Shown in pieces: positions 45,901 through 55,342 of a DNA stretch of 64,000 bases (position 1 is the first letter of the stretch; every line of letters begins with the position of its first letter). Location of the stretch: assembly GCF_009792895.1 (NCBI RefSeq), contig NZ_WSSC01000004.1, positions 310,001 to 374,000 of the forward strand, in the 5' to 3' direction. The notes under the pieces were generated by a model. That model did not search any database. It worked only from the letters and a program-made list of their open reading frames with translations, and was not told the DNA's origin. This DNA comes from Pigmentibacter ruber. Its GTDB lineage: Bacteria; Bdellovibrionota_B; Oligoflexia; Silvanigrellales; Silvanigrellaceae. Made by a program: the position numbers and the translations under genes.

Positions 45901-46212
45901 ATGGCAGACAAAAAAAATGTAATAAATGAAACTGATTTAGAAAGACACATGAATGATCAAGCCGCAAGAGCTGAGAGTGCAGGAATTGCCCAAAAAAAAT
46001 TTTCCAATTTTCAAAAACTTGTTACAAAAGTTTACTCACTTTCTGATAAAGAATTTGATATAGCATTTAGTACTTTAGAATCAATGCTAGAAAATTTTAA
46101 TAATAAGAAAAAAGAAATAGAGAAAGAAAATAAACAAGATAAACAAAAAGAAAAATCAATAGAAATACTTACTAATAAAAAAACAGTTATTGAAACTCAG
46201 AAAAATAAATAG
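45901..46212 (+). CDS. Small charged helical protein, unknown
   Basis: 103 residues, no signal peptide, Lys/Glu/Asn-rich helices, especially the last 35 residues (probable coiled coil or disorder). CGGAG precedes the ATG. The 3' end overlaps the convergent lipoprotein gene by 26 bases. Not recognised. Confidence 0.6.
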   Translation: MADKKNVINETDLERHMNDQAARAESAGIAQKKFSNFQKLVTKVYSLSDKEFDIAFSTLESMLENFNNKKKEIEKENKQDKQKEKSIEILTNKKTVIETQKNK

Positions 46213-46990
46213 AAAATGTTTGATTTTTTGATCTAAACACCACAGAAGTAGGTTTCAATATATTTTGTGCTACATAACCAACCCATTTTACTTCAATTTG
46301 GGTATCATGGGAGAAAAATCCATAATAAAATTTACTATCAATTGCCACAGCATAACCATTATCTTTAGCTGTTACTGAAACATAACTTTGAACTTCTATA
46401 TTTTTTCCAGAAACATCTATATTTGAAATAGAAAAATACTTGTTTTGTTCAAAGTTATTTACTTCTTTATCAATATTAGTTTGAATATTTTCGCTATATT
46501 CTTTTCTAACTTTTTCTTTTACAATATATAAACCATCATTTTTTCTTTGTGTTTTAAATGCATATTCTCCACACATAAAACTTCTAATCCCTTCGGCACC
46601 TAGCTTAGAAAAGAGCAACGAAAATTGTTCAAAATAGTCATTAGAGATAGAAATGTTTTTATCCGCTGAATAAGAAATATCAGTTCCATCTAATTGAAAT
46701 GAAAAAAATTCAGTGCCTAATGGACCAATCACACTGGATTTTAATAACGAAAAATTCTTTTCCCATATTCCTTCAATTTCAATTGGTGGAAGGCGAAGAC
46801 TCTCTGTATTAAAATCTGCTAAGAATTGTGGATTTTTTCCAACAAAACATCGATTTTGAATAATTTGTGATACTTTTAATATTTGATCATCATTTAAAAC
46901 TGGTACAAGTTCATGTTTTTTTTTCATTGAAACACATGAAGATAAGACTATAAATAGAGAAAAAATTATACTAATATTTAGTTTACTCAT
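46187..46990 (-). CDS. Lipoprotein of unknown function
   Basis: 267 residues with a clear lipobox (VLSSC) near residue 19. The mature part is beta-rich (IEIEGIWEKNFSLLKSSVIG, FFSFQLDGTDISYS) and somewhat recalls LolB-like folds, which is only a suggestion. GGTGAGA before the ATG, whose A is also the last base of the gshB stop codon, so it is coupled to gshB. Confidence 0.7.
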   Translation of the reverse strand: MSKLNISIIFSLFIVLSSCVSMKKKHELVPVLNDDQILKVSQIIQNRCFVGKNPQFLADFNTESLRLPPIEIEGIWEKNFSLLKSSVIGPLGTEFFSFQLDGTDISYSADKNISISNDYFEQFSLLFSKLGAEGIRSFMCGEYAFKTQRKNDGLYIVKEKVRKEYSENIQTNIDKEVNNFEQNKYFSISNIDVSGKNIEVQSYVSVTAKDNGYAVAIDSKFYYGFFSHDTQIEVKWVGYVAQNILKPTSVVFRSKNQTFSIYFSEFQ

Positions 46991-47967
46991 TAATTTCTCA
47001 CCATTAAATCAAATGCAATATTATTTATTTTTTTTCCTGTTAAACTTTCAACTGTTCTTAAACCTGTTGGAGAAGTTATATTAATTTCCCCAATTTTATT
47101 GCCTATTAAATCTAATCCAGCAAAAACTATATTCATCTTTTTTAAAAATAAAGCAATTGATTCACATATCTTTATTTGTTCATTTGACATATCTCGAAGA
47201 ATAGCAGTACCACCCTGTGCAAGGTTTGACGCAATTTTACCCTTCTCTGGAATTCTAACAAAATCACCAATAATAACTCCATCGGCAATGATTACTCTCC
47301 TGTCTCCTTCTGAATGGATTTCTTTTAAATAGGGCTGTACAAGATATTTTTGTTTTAAAATATTATGAGTTGAATGCTTTGCTAAAAAGTTAATGAGATG
47401 ATCTAAATTAGAAAATAATTGAACATCTTCTCCCCCATGTCCTAGCCAGGGTTTACAAACTATTCCTTCAATAAATAAATTTTCATTTTCTTTTATATAA
47501 TTTTCAATAATAAAAATATCTTCTGATAAACATGTTGAAATTACGTTATTTTTATTTATAACCCCACTACTTAAAGCCTTCCAATGCAAAGCTTTTTCAT
47601 GATAAGCAAGAAGAGCTTCAGCTGGATTAATAATTTTAACTTTAGTTTGAGTTGCTAAAATCCAGCAGAGATCTTTGTATTCTTCATTAAATGGAGGATC
47701 TTTTCTTATAAAACAATAATCAAAAAATGAAAAAGAAACTAATGATTGTTTCCTTTGTTCATAATTTACTTTATTTACATTTATTTCCTTAATTTCATTT
47801 AATTGATTTAAATAAATTTCTTCATTTAAAAAATGAATATTTTTATCTTCACACCAAAAAACTTCCCAATTTTTAGTAATGGCGGCTTCTGCTAAAGCAA
47901 TACTAGAATCCGATTTTAAATTTACTTTTTCCAATTTATCAGCAATAATTAGCAATTTTTTTTTCAT
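46990..47967 (-). CDS. gshB: Glutathione synthetase
   Basis: 325 residues from ATG 47967; the usual GshB length is about 315. ATP-grasp ligase adding glycine to gamma-glutamylcysteine. Seen: FIRKDPPFNEEYK, IINPAEAL, KPWLGHGGEDV (ATP loop), QPYLKEIHSEGDRRVIIADG, GGTA, and EINITSPTGLRTVE with the Mg ligands. The start codon lacks a clear Shine-Dalgarno. Divergent from hmgA with a 148-base spacer, and followed by a coupled lipoprotein gene. Glutathione is the cofactor of typical maleylacetoacetate isomerases, which makes this neighbourhood notable. Confidence 0.88.
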   Translation of the reverse strand: MKKKLLIIADKLEKVNLKSDSSIALAEAAITKNWEVFWCEDKNIHFLNEEIYLNQLNEIKEINVNKVNYEQRKQSLVSFSFFDYCFIRKDPPFNEEYKDLCWILATQTKVKIINPAEALLAYHEKALHWKALSSGVINKNNVISTCLSEDIFIIENYIKENENLFIEGIVCKPWLGHGGEDVQLFSNLDHLINFLAKHSTHNILKQKYLVQPYLKEIHSEGDRRVIIADGVIIGDFVRIPEKGKIASNLAQGGTAILRDMSNEQIKICESIALFLKKMNIVFAGLDLIGNKIGEINITSPTGLRTVESLTGKKINNIAFDLMVRN

Positions 47968-48115
47968 AAAAGCCAACTTTCTAAAATTAAGACACAAAAC
48001 AATACAAAGGTATAATAAGTGTTTCCAAAAGGCAAACAAAAGCTTGCCCCATATTCCAATAAGATGTTATAAATTACCTTGAATAAATTTGTCACCTTAT
48101 AAAAGGAGAGAATCA

Positions 48116-49291
48116 ATGATTGATTATAGAAAGCTTGGTTTTGTTTCAGCAAAACAACATACTATCTGTGAACTTGACGGCAATATGCTCATAGAACATG
48201 TCATTACCCGTGAAGGATTTAGCGATCATTATTCTATATTATATCAAAAAAGAGCTCCAACGCACGAAGTTAAATCTGAAATTTATAAAACAGAGAATCC
48301 TTTTTTTCCTAATTGCAATAAATTAAACTCTTCTGAATTAAAAAGAAGACATTTTCAAACTCCTCTTCTAAAAAAAGAAGGAAACTTGTTAGAAGCAAGA
48401 GCTACTTTACTTATTAATGAAAGTTGTTCAGTTGGAATTGCAACTCTATCAAAAAATGATGAGCATTTCTTTTCAAATGCTGACGCTGATGAATTGTATT
48501 TTATTTCAGAGGGTGAGGGCGTTTTACAAACCATAATGGGAGAATTTGATTATAAAAAAGGTGATTACTTATTTATCCCTAAAGCAATACCTTTTCGATT
48601 TTTACCATTAGTAAAAACAAACGCACTTATAATTGAAGGAAAAAATAAATTTGGAGTTCCACAAGAATTCAAACTTCCAAATGGACAGATAAAACTTGAT
48701 TCACCATACAACCATCGAGATTTTAATGCACCAATAAGGCTTCTATCTTTAAAAGAAAATGAAAATTATTCATTTATTATTAAAAAGGATAATAGTCTTA
48801 CTCGTCATGATTATACAGATTTTCCATATAAAGTTGTTGGTTGGGATGGATGGTATTGGCCATTTTCATTCTCTGTTTATAATTATCAACCAAAAACAAG
48901 TTCTGTCCATTTACCTCCAACAGTACATACTGTTTTTAGTGCAAATAAATTTTATGTTATGAATTTTGTCCCTAGAATGCTTGATTATCATCCTAAAGCA
49001 ATACCTTGTCCATGGCCGCACTCTAGCTTAGATTGCGATGAAGTTATTTTTTATGTCAGTGGTGATTTTACCAGTAGAAAAGGAATTTCTAATTATTCTA
49101 TTAGTTTTCATCCCTCTGGAATTCCACATGGTCCTCACCCTGAACGATATGAACAAAGCATTGGCGCAAAATATACGCAAGAACTTGCAATAATGGTTGA
49201 CACATTTGAACCTTTATTTGTAACTGAAGCTGCGGGGATACTTGAAGATAAAAAGTATCACTTTACATGGGATAGTCCTAATCATTTATAA
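48116..49291 (+). CDS. hmgA: Homogentisate 1,2-dioxygenase
   Basis: 391 residues from the ATG at 48116 (AAAAGGAGAG upstream). Opens the ring of homogentisate to maleylacetoacetate using Fe(II) and O2. Cupin-type fold; seen are YFISEGEGVLQT, GDYLFIPKAIPFRF, the C-terminal metal region HPKAIPCPWPHSS, and HPSGIPHGPHPERYE with conserved histidines. Shorter than the roughly 430-residue human/Pseudomonas form and nearer to the short bacterial type. Works upstream of FahA, encoded 24 kb away. Confidence 0.92.
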   Translation: MIDYRKLGFVSAKQHTICELDGNMLIEHVITREGFSDHYSILYQKRAPTHEVKSEIYKTENPFFPNCNKLNSSELKRRHFQTPLLKKEGNLLEARATLLINESCSVGIATLSKNDEHFFSNADADELYFISEGEGVLQTIMGEFDYKKGDYLFIPKAIPFRFLPLVKTNALIIEGKNKFGVPQEFKLPNGQIKLDSPYNHRDFNAPIRLLSLKENENYSFIIKKDNSLTRHDYTDFPYKVVGWDGWYWPFSFSVYNYQPKTSSVHLPPTVHTVFSANKFYVMNFVPRMLDYHPKAIPCPWPHSSLDCDEVIFYVSGDFTSRKGISNYSISFHPSGIPHGPHPERYEQSIGAKYTQELAIMVDTFEPLFVTEAAGILEDKKYHFTWDSPNHL

Positions 49292-49304
49292 TCATTAAAC
49301 AGAA

Positions 49305-50456
49305 ATGGCTTTAAGAATGGCTCACAAAGAATCTGATAAAACTTATAATATAGTTTTAACTGGCGGTGGTACAGCAGGACATGTTTGGCCTCATTTTGCA
49401 TTATTTGAAGCTGTAAACTCTCCCTTATATAAAGCGACCAATGATAAAAAAATAAATGTTTATTATATTGGTTCACAAACAGGAATGGAAAAAGATCTAG
49501 TCACTACAAATAAACCAAATTGGCAATATTACTCTATTTCAACTGGTAAACTTAGAAGATATTTCAGTCTTAAAAACTTCTCAGACCCATTTTTAATACT
49601 TCTTGGAATTTTACAAGCCTTTTTCTTTCTTGGAAAAGTAAAAGCTTCTATAGTTTTTTCAAAGGGGGGCTTTGTTTCCGCTCCTGTGGTTTGGGCTGCG
49701 TGGTTAAGAGGGATTCCAATAATTATTCATGAAAGTGATGCGACACCTGCACTAGCTACAAAATTAACCATTCCTTTTTGTAATAAAGCACTTGTCTCGT
49801 TTCCAGAAACAATTAAAAAATTTCATCCATTTTTTCAAAGTAAAGTATTAGAAATAGGTTTACCTATTCGTGAATCTTTATTTTCTGCTACAAAAGAAGA
49901 AGGGCTAAACTTTTTTTCACTACCAAATAATAGAAAAACCATATTAATTTTTGGTGGTAGTTTAGGTGCACAAAGTTTGAATCAAAAAATGTTTGCAATT
50001 ATTCCAGATTTACACAAGAATTATAATATTATACATATTGTAGGTAAAGGTAACAGACAAGAATTACCTGGTCTAGAGTATTATCGCCAACTTGAGTTTC
50101 TCACTGATGGAATGAAGTTTGCATATAGTGCAGCCGATCTCGCTATTTGTAGAGCTGGGGCAAGTAGTATTTTTGAATTAGCTGCTGCAAAAGTCCCTAT
50201 GATTTTAATTCCCTTAGGCTTGCATGCTAGTAGAGGGGATCAAATTATAAATGCAAGAATTTTTATGAATAAAGGCTGGGCTCAATCAATTGACGAAAAT
50301 ACCTTCCAAAACGAATCTGCTATTCAACTAATTGATTCCACTTTTAATTCATTAGAAGAACGCAAAGCAGCGTTAGAAACTTCTCCAGCCAAAGATTCAG
50401 CTTTTAAAACAGGGCAAATCATCTGGGAAATCATGATAAAATATGGGGAACTTTAA
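49305..50456 (+). CDS. murG: UDP-N-acetylglucosamine transferase (lipid II synthesis)
   Basis: 383 residues; starts at 49305 or 49317. GT-B glycosyltransferase that adds GlcNAc to lipid I at the inner membrane. Motifs: LTGGGTAGHVWPHFAL (first G-loop), FSKGGFVSAPVVWAA, IIHESDATPALA, FGGSLGAQSLN, and CRAGASSIFELAAAKVPMILIPL. No other mur/fts genes adjoin it, unlike the classical division cluster; it lies between hmgA and tsaE. Confidence 0.94.
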   Translation: MALRMAHKESDKTYNIVLTGGGTAGHVWPHFALFEAVNSPLYKATNDKKINVYYIGSQTGMEKDLVTTNKPNWQYYSISTGKLRRYFSLKNFSDPFLILLGILQAFFFLGKVKASIVFSKGGFVSAPVVWAAWLRGIPIIIHESDATPALATKLTIPFCNKALVSFPETIKKFHPFFQSKVLEIGLPIRESLFSATKEEGLNFFSLPNNRKTILIFGGSLGAQSLNQKMFAIIPDLHKNYNIIHIVGKGNRQELPGLEYYRQLEFLTDGMKFAYSAADLAICRAGASSIFELAAAKVPMILIPLGLHASRGDQIINARIFMNKGWAQSIDENTFQNESAIQLIDSTFNSLEERKAALETSPAKDSAFKTGQIIWEIMIKYGEL

Positions 50457-50462
50457 AAAATA

Positions 50463-51005
50463 ATGGAACAAAATTTCAAAAAAGATTTAAAAAATTTTTT
50501 TGATAATATGTCAAATAAAAATGAAGCATTTAACTTTTTAGTAAATTTAGAAAATTTAGATTTTATAGCCAAAGAAATAAATCAATTTCTCCAAGCAGGA
50601 GACTGGATTTTTCTTGATGGAGATCTTGGCACTGGTAAAACTACTTTCGTAAAAAAACTATTAGAATTCTGGAATTCTAATGAAAAAGGATCTAGCCCAA
50701 CTTTTTCAATATTAAATGTTTTTCAGCTAGATAATTCAAAAAATAAAATAAAAAAAGTTATTCATTTGGATCTATATCGAATAAAAACTGGAAAAGAATT
50801 AATTTTTCTAGGGCTAGAAAATGAATTTTCACAAAATAATTCAATTTGTATTTTTGAATGGCCTTATAATGTTGAAGTAGACGAATATAATTCATTTTTT
50901 AATGTCACTGGCTGCCAACGCCCAAATAGAATTTTTGAAATATCGCTTGAATTAAATTCCGTCAAAAATTCTAGATTCTATAGTATAAAAAAAATATCAC
51001 TATAA
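50463..51005 (+). CDS. tsaE: tRNA threonylcarbamoyladenosine biosynthesis ATPase
   Basis: 180 residues. P-loop protein needed with TsaB and TsaD for t6A37 in tRNA. Walker A GDLGTGKTTF, then SPTFSILNVF and HLDLYRI (family: SPTFTLVxxY, HxDLYR), and FEWP in place of the common VEWP/IEWP. About 20-30 residues longer at both ends than usual. Six bases after murG; no Shine-Dalgarno, so coupling is probable. Confidence 0.92.
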   Translation: MEQNFKKDLKNFFDNMSNKNEAFNFLVNLENLDFIAKEINQFLQAGDWIFLDGDLGTGKTTFVKKLLEFWNSNEKGSSPTFSILNVFQLDNSKNKIKKVIHLDLYRIKTGKELIFLGLENEFSQNNSICIFEWPYNVEVDEYNSFFNVTGCQRPNRIFEISLELNSVKNSRFYSIKKISL

Positions 51006-51092
51006 TAGCAGATACATATGTCAAATATTTAATTTTATTAATGTAAAAAAATAATTTACAATTTATTTTGTTCCTTAATTAAAGGAAAATAT

Positions 51093-52184
51093 ATGAATAT
51101 TAAATATTTAGCATATCTCACTGGTATATTCTTCTTTTGTTCAGCATTTGCTATTAAAATCACATTTTTAGTGCCTGGTAAATCTAATGAAGATTTTTGG
51201 GTAACAGCGGCAGAATTTACCAGAGCCGCAGCTCTAGACCTTGGATTTGAATACGAAGTTCTTTATGCAGAACGAGATAGAGAAAACATGGTAGATCTTG
51301 CTTATAAAATTTCTAATGAAGAAAATAAACCAGATTTTGTTTTAATTGTAAATGAGAAAAATTCAGCTCCACAAATGCTTAAAATATTAAGTAATAGCAA
51401 TATAAAAGTTTTTTTAGTCCATGTTGATTTAACAGATGATCAAAAAAAGGTAATAAAGCATCCAAGAAGTTTATATAAAAATTGGATTGGAACAATTGTA
51501 GCAGATAACGTTCCTGCTGGTTATCAAATCATGAATGAAATGTATAAAAGCATTCCTGAAGAATTAAAAGCAAAAAAAGTTCTTAAACTTCTTGCTATTA
51601 ATGGAGATAAAGAAACAAAAACCTCTCTTGAAAGAGAAAAAGGTTTATATAAATTTTTAAATGAAAACAAAAGTATTCAACTTCTTCAACTAATAGCTGC
51701 TGAATGGGATAGAGATATTGCCTATCAAAAGACGAATTACATGTTTGAGAGATATAAAGATATTGATTTTATTTGGGCAGCAAACGATCCTATAGCATTA
51801 GGAGCTTTAAAAGCTGTGTATAATCAACAAAAGTTACCCGGAAAAAATATATATATAGGTGGACTTAACTGGTCAAAGGAATCATTGCAAGAAATAAAAA
51901 AAGGAACAATTTCTACTTCATTGGGTGGGCATTTTATCAATGGTGCATGTGCGTTAGCGGTTATCTACGATTATCTTAAAGGAATTGACATAAATAGTCC
52001 TAATTATGAAATGAAAATCAATTTCTTTTCTCCGATTGGAAAAAAAGAGGTTGATGAATATTATAAATATTTAGATAAAAATAATTGGAGTAAAATTAAT
52101 TTTAAAAAATATACAAAATTTTATAACAAAAGTTTAAAAGAATATAAATTCAACCCCAAAGATATATTGAGAGATTATAAGTAA
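51093..52184 (+). CDS. Type-1 periplasmic binding protein, orphan paralogue
   Basis: 363 residues, signal peptide (to SAFA), AAGGA before the ATG. Close relative of the protein at 10063: shares FW-TAAEFTRAAALDLG, AEWDRDIAYQKTNYM, FIWAANDPIALGAL, PGKNIYIGGLNW, and LGGHFINGACA. No transporter genes near. The 3' end overlaps the convergent small gene by ten bases. Confidence 0.85.
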   Translation: MNIKYLAYLTGIFFFCSAFAIKITFLVPGKSNEDFWVTAAEFTRAAALDLGFEYEVLYAERDRENMVDLAYKISNEENKPDFVLIVNEKNSAPQMLKILSNSNIKVFLVHVDLTDDQKKVIKHPRSLYKNWIGTIVADNVPAGYQIMNEMYKSIPEELKAKKVLKLLAINGDKETKTSLEREKGLYKFLNENKSIQLLQLIAAEWDRDIAYQKTNYMFERYKDIDFIWAANDPIALGALKAVYNQQKLPGKNIYIGGLNWSKESLQEIKKGTISTSLGGHFINGACALAVIYDYLKGIDINSPNYEMKINFFSPIGKKEVDEYYKYLDKNNWSKINFKKYTKFYNKSLKEYKFNPKDILRDYK

Positions 52185-52669
52185 GATTGATCTATTCTCA
52201 ATTTTTGAATTTTCTCTGCAATCTCCTCGTATGATAAATATTTAGAATAAAAATTTTGCAGCAGCTCAGTATTAAACATATATAATGAATAGCCATAACT
52301 TACATTATGTGATTGAATTATAAATAAACCATTTAACAGATATCCATTACTCCCAAAAGTATACCATTCAGACATAAAATTATTAGCTGGTTGCGCAATA
52401 TAGTATGCTTCGCCATATTGTCTGGTACACTCTCGAGTTAATTCTTCAATTTTATTGATACCTCCTCTGATATCGAAAAATTCAATAAAAACTGCAGGAA
52501 AAAAAACCATTTCTTTCCAACTACCATCAACAGTTACTTTTTTATTCCCATTTTTTAACCACTTCCAATTGTAGCTTATGTTTGAGCAATAAACATTAAC
52601 AGTTTCAGCAAATGAATAATGACATTGAAGAAAGATACTGAGTATTAATAATTTTTTAAAAAAGTTCAT
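52175..52669 (-). CDS. Small secreted protein of unknown function
   Basis: 164 residues with a signal peptide ending at SFA-ETV and an excellent ribosome site (AAAGGAGG). Two cysteines (VYCSN, ECTRQ) could form a disulfide. Aromatic-rich (many Trp/Tyr/Phe), mixed alpha/beta. Family not recognised. It borders the secretome island that continues to 55750. Confidence 0.7.
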   Translation of the reverse strand: MNFFKKLLILSIFLQCHYSFAETVNVYCSNISYNWKWLKNGNKKVTVDGSWKEMVFFPAVFIEFFDIRGGINKIEELTRECTRQYGEAYYIAQPANNFMSEWYTFGSNGYLLNGLFIIQSHNVSYGYSLYMFNTELLQNFYSKYLSYEEIAEKIQKLRIDQSYL

Positions 52670-53101
52670 AACTCCTCCTTTGATATTAAATAAATTTTTT
52701 ATGCTCTATTTTTTCTAAAGATTACAAATTATAATATTTATTTTGAATTGAATACTTTGCAGAACATTTTTAAAATATTTACCTTTTTTTTATCCATTTG
52801 TCTACTACCAAAGATTTTCATTTTCGCCATCTGCATAAAGATATGGATTACTCATAATGGGCTAGACTAAGTGAATATTTTTATCAAAATGATGTTATTC
52901 CAATGTAATCTGTATTTTTTTTGTTAATTAAGATTATATTTTTAAAATACAACTAATATTAAATTAACGAAACAAATTCATGCATAAAAATAATTAAATA
53001 CAAATTTTATCAGGTAATTTATAATTTATTTGACTTATTAAAAAAATATAAATACTGTTTACTTTTATAGTGAAGTAACTTTTTAAGCAAAAGGATTTTC
53101 A
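52670..53101. other. AT-rich divergent spacer
   Basis: 432 bases between two divergent secreted-protein genes. No open frame with a ribosome site, no clear hairpin; contains the promoters of both sides, not assignable by eye. Confidence 0.6.
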
Positions 53102-53932
53102 ATGAAACATTTTTTTAAAATAATATTTCTACTTTTAATTTATATAAATGATGCTTATGCTACAAGAAATAATGAAAATCTTGAAAACATTTCGCAAACT
53201 TTAAAAGAAAATATATATTCAAACTTAGATACAAATTCTTTAATTAATTTATCACAAACAAGTACTTCTTTTCATGAAAGCATAAGTGAATATATTGAAT
53301 ATAGCAAAAAATTAAGCACAATTAAAATAAACGGAACAAAAAATGAAATTTTTGAATATTTAATTCTTCTTAATAACAATTTGACCGAAAAATTAACAAA
53401 GACAAATAATTTAATTATCGATTACTTTGATTCATATGATGATTTAAGATTTTATGATAATAGAGCCTTGGGTATTTTATTATTGGCCATTAATACTTTT
53501 CCTAATTTAAATAAATTTACTATGATATTTCATGATTCTACTAATAATAATATTTTTGAATCTATCTCTATTGAAACAAAAGGAAATGAAATATACTTGG
53601 TAGGAAGTTTTGAAAGAATATCTAGTTTCTTTAAGCATTTTTTTGCAATCAAAAATAATGAAAATACTTATAAAGTTAATATGACGCTCAATCGAAATAA
53701 AAACGCTGGCTATTATTATAGTGAAATTGATTTCTTATCGCACTACATGATTAAACTCTTGCCAAATCTTAAAATAATTCAAATTGATGATAGTAACGAA
53801 GAATATATAAAAAATATACATTTCTACACTGAAGAAAATGTTAAAAAATATTTTTTAAATAATGATAATTTTAAAAGCAATGCACTGTTTGTTCTACAAA
53901 ATGGCGAAGTAAAAAAATACAGCAAAAATTAA
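53102..53932 (+). CDS. Secreted F-box-like protein 1
   Basis: 276 residues with a Sec signal peptide ending at AYA-TRN and AAGGA before the ATG. Residues about 27-65 follow the F-box pattern (ENISQTLKENIYSNLDTNSL then INLSQTSTSFHESI), with hydrophobic residues at the Skp1-contact positions, but lack the usual LP. The rest has repeated strand-helix units around LPNLKIIQI and FPNLNKFTMI, as in leucine-rich-repeat-like tails. Clearly related to the next gene. In eukaryotes F-box proteins recruit targets to SCF ubiquitin ligases; bacterial ones are known effectors. Sec export is unusual for such effectors. Confidence 0.65.
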   Translation: MKHFFKIIFLLLIYINDAYATRNNENLENISQTLKENIYSNLDTNSLINLSQTSTSFHESISEYIEYSKKLSTIKINGTKNEIFEYLILLNNNLTEKLTKTNNLIIDYFDSYDDLRFYDNRALGILLLAINTFPNLNKFTMIFHDSTNNNIFESISIETKGNEIYLVGSFERISSFFKHFFAIKNNENTYKVNMTLNRNKNAGYYYSEIDFLSHYMIKLLPNLKIIQIDDSNEEYIKNIHFYTEENVKKYFLNNDNFKSNALFVLQNGEVKKYSKN

Positions 53933-53947
53933 GAAAGATTTAAGACC

Positions 53948-54808
53948 ATGCTATTACCACACATTCTATTAATTATTTTATCACTTCTAGCTCCTAACGC
54001 ATTTGCTGAAAATGAGAAAGATTTTTTAAGTGAGCTCCCGCAAGAACTTGTTTCTGAGATAACTAAAAATTTAGATCCTCAATCTATCATAAACTTGAAA
54101 AGTACAAATAAGACTTTAAAAACTCAAGTAGAAGCATATTTAACCTATCTAAATAGCAAAGATGAATTAACAATAAAGGGAAATATTGCAGATTTAAAAA
54201 AATGGCTAAAAATATTAGATATTTCTTTAGCAAATGAAACAAATCATGTTAAAAAATTAGTTTTAAAGATTAACGACAGTAAATTTGAAAATTTAAACTG
54301 GTATTGGAATAATTCTGAAATTTTTAATGACTTGTTACAGAAAATTTCAATTAAGTTTCCAAATATTGGACATTTGATAATTGAAAAATTTATCTATAAT
54401 TTTCAAAGTCGTGTTGAGTATTCTGAATTTAAAGCTTATCCTGATAAACTATATTACAAAGGTACCGTTTCAAGTATAGATTGGTTAATTATTAACTTTT
54501 CAATGTTTAAAACATATAGCAACATAAAAACAGTCCAATTTGACCTTCTAAAAAACTCAAGTAGAGTAATGAGTAGCATTCATTCGTTAGATTTAACTTC
54601 TACTATTAGTTTGCAATTGTTAGAACTTGATACTATTATTGTAAATGACATTGATAATTACTATTTTGAAAAATCTTATTTTTTCTCCCGTGAAGAAATA
54701 CTTTTAAATATTATAAACATAAAAAAATCTTTAGGCGTATCAACAATTAATCCTATGTTTATGATTTTAAGAAATGGAACAGAAGATAAATACTATTTTA
54801 ATAATTAA
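53948..54808 (+). CDS. Secreted F-box-like protein 2
   Basis: 286 residues, signal peptide ending at AFA-ENE. Residues 28-65 are a good F-box match: LSELPQELVSEITKNLDPQ, then SIINLKSTNKTLKTQV (consensus LPxEhhxxIhxxLdxxsLhxhxxhskxh). The C-terminal part holds strand-helix repeats (FPNIGHLIIEKF, YSNIKTVQFDLL) and ends with MILRNGTEDKYYFNN, similar to FVLQNGEVKKYSKN of the upstream protein. 15 bases separate the two genes, so they form an operon and arose by duplication. Function as host-directed protein is inferred. Confidence 0.72.
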   Translation: MLLPHILLIILSLLAPNAFAENEKDFLSELPQELVSEITKNLDPQSIINLKSTNKTLKTQVEAYLTYLNSKDELTIKGNIADLKKWLKILDISLANETNHVKKLVLKINDSKFENLNWYWNNSEIFNDLLQKISIKFPNIGHLIIEKFIYNFQSRVEYSEFKAYPDKLYYKGTVSSIDWLIINFSMFKTYSNIKTVQFDLLKNSSRVMSSIHSLDLTSTISLQLLELDTIIVNDIDNYYFEKSYFFSREEILLNIINIKKSLGVSTINPMFMILRNGTEDKYYFNN

Positions 54809-54893
54809 AATGTTGAAATAGCAAAATTTTTCCTAATAAAAAACGGTAATTTTTAATTTTATAGTTCCGAAAAAAAAAGAAAAGGAACAGCTT

Positions 54894-55229
54894 TTGAAGA
54901 AAATTATCGTTATTCTTTTATCAATTTATATTTTTCCAGCTTTTGCAAAAAGAATGAAAGAAAACCTTTGCTACAAGTGCTATCAAGGCTGCTTGGGGAA
55001 GCAAAAATATAATTCTTTAACCCCTGAAGAGGTTGTTAATTTTCTTAAAGATGGAAAATTGTATATAATTAAGGATTATAACAATGCACTTGCACAAAGA
55101 GACTTGAGCATTTTAAATAGTCATGAATTTTTGCGCGATGGAACATACTTTATAAACAATTATGTCACATTTATTTTAGGCTGCAAATGTTTTGAAAAAT
55201 GCCAAGATAGCAGTTGTAACACTAAGTAA
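54894..55229 (+). CDS. Small cysteine-rich secreted protein
   Basis: 111 residues from a TTG start at 54894 with AAAAGGAA well placed; the signal peptide ends at AFA-KRM. Mature part has seven cysteines, grouped at the N-terminus (LCYKCYQGC) and C-terminus (GCKCFEKCQDSSC), so a disulfide-stabilised extracellular peptide is likely. Family not recognised. Confidence 0.7.
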   Translation: MKKIIVILLSIYIFPAFAKRMKENLCYKCYQGCLGKQKYNSLTPEEVVNFLKDGKLYIIKDYNNALAQRDLSILNSHEFLRDGTYFINNYVTFILGCKCFEKCQDSSCNTK

Positions 55230-55342
55230 CAGATTATTAATCCTAAATTTAGTCAGAATTTTTTTATTTATAAAAGTTGAGTTCTAATTTTTTTTTTCAT
55301 ACAATTATTTATAGGAATAAACTAAAAAAGGAAGAATAATAT

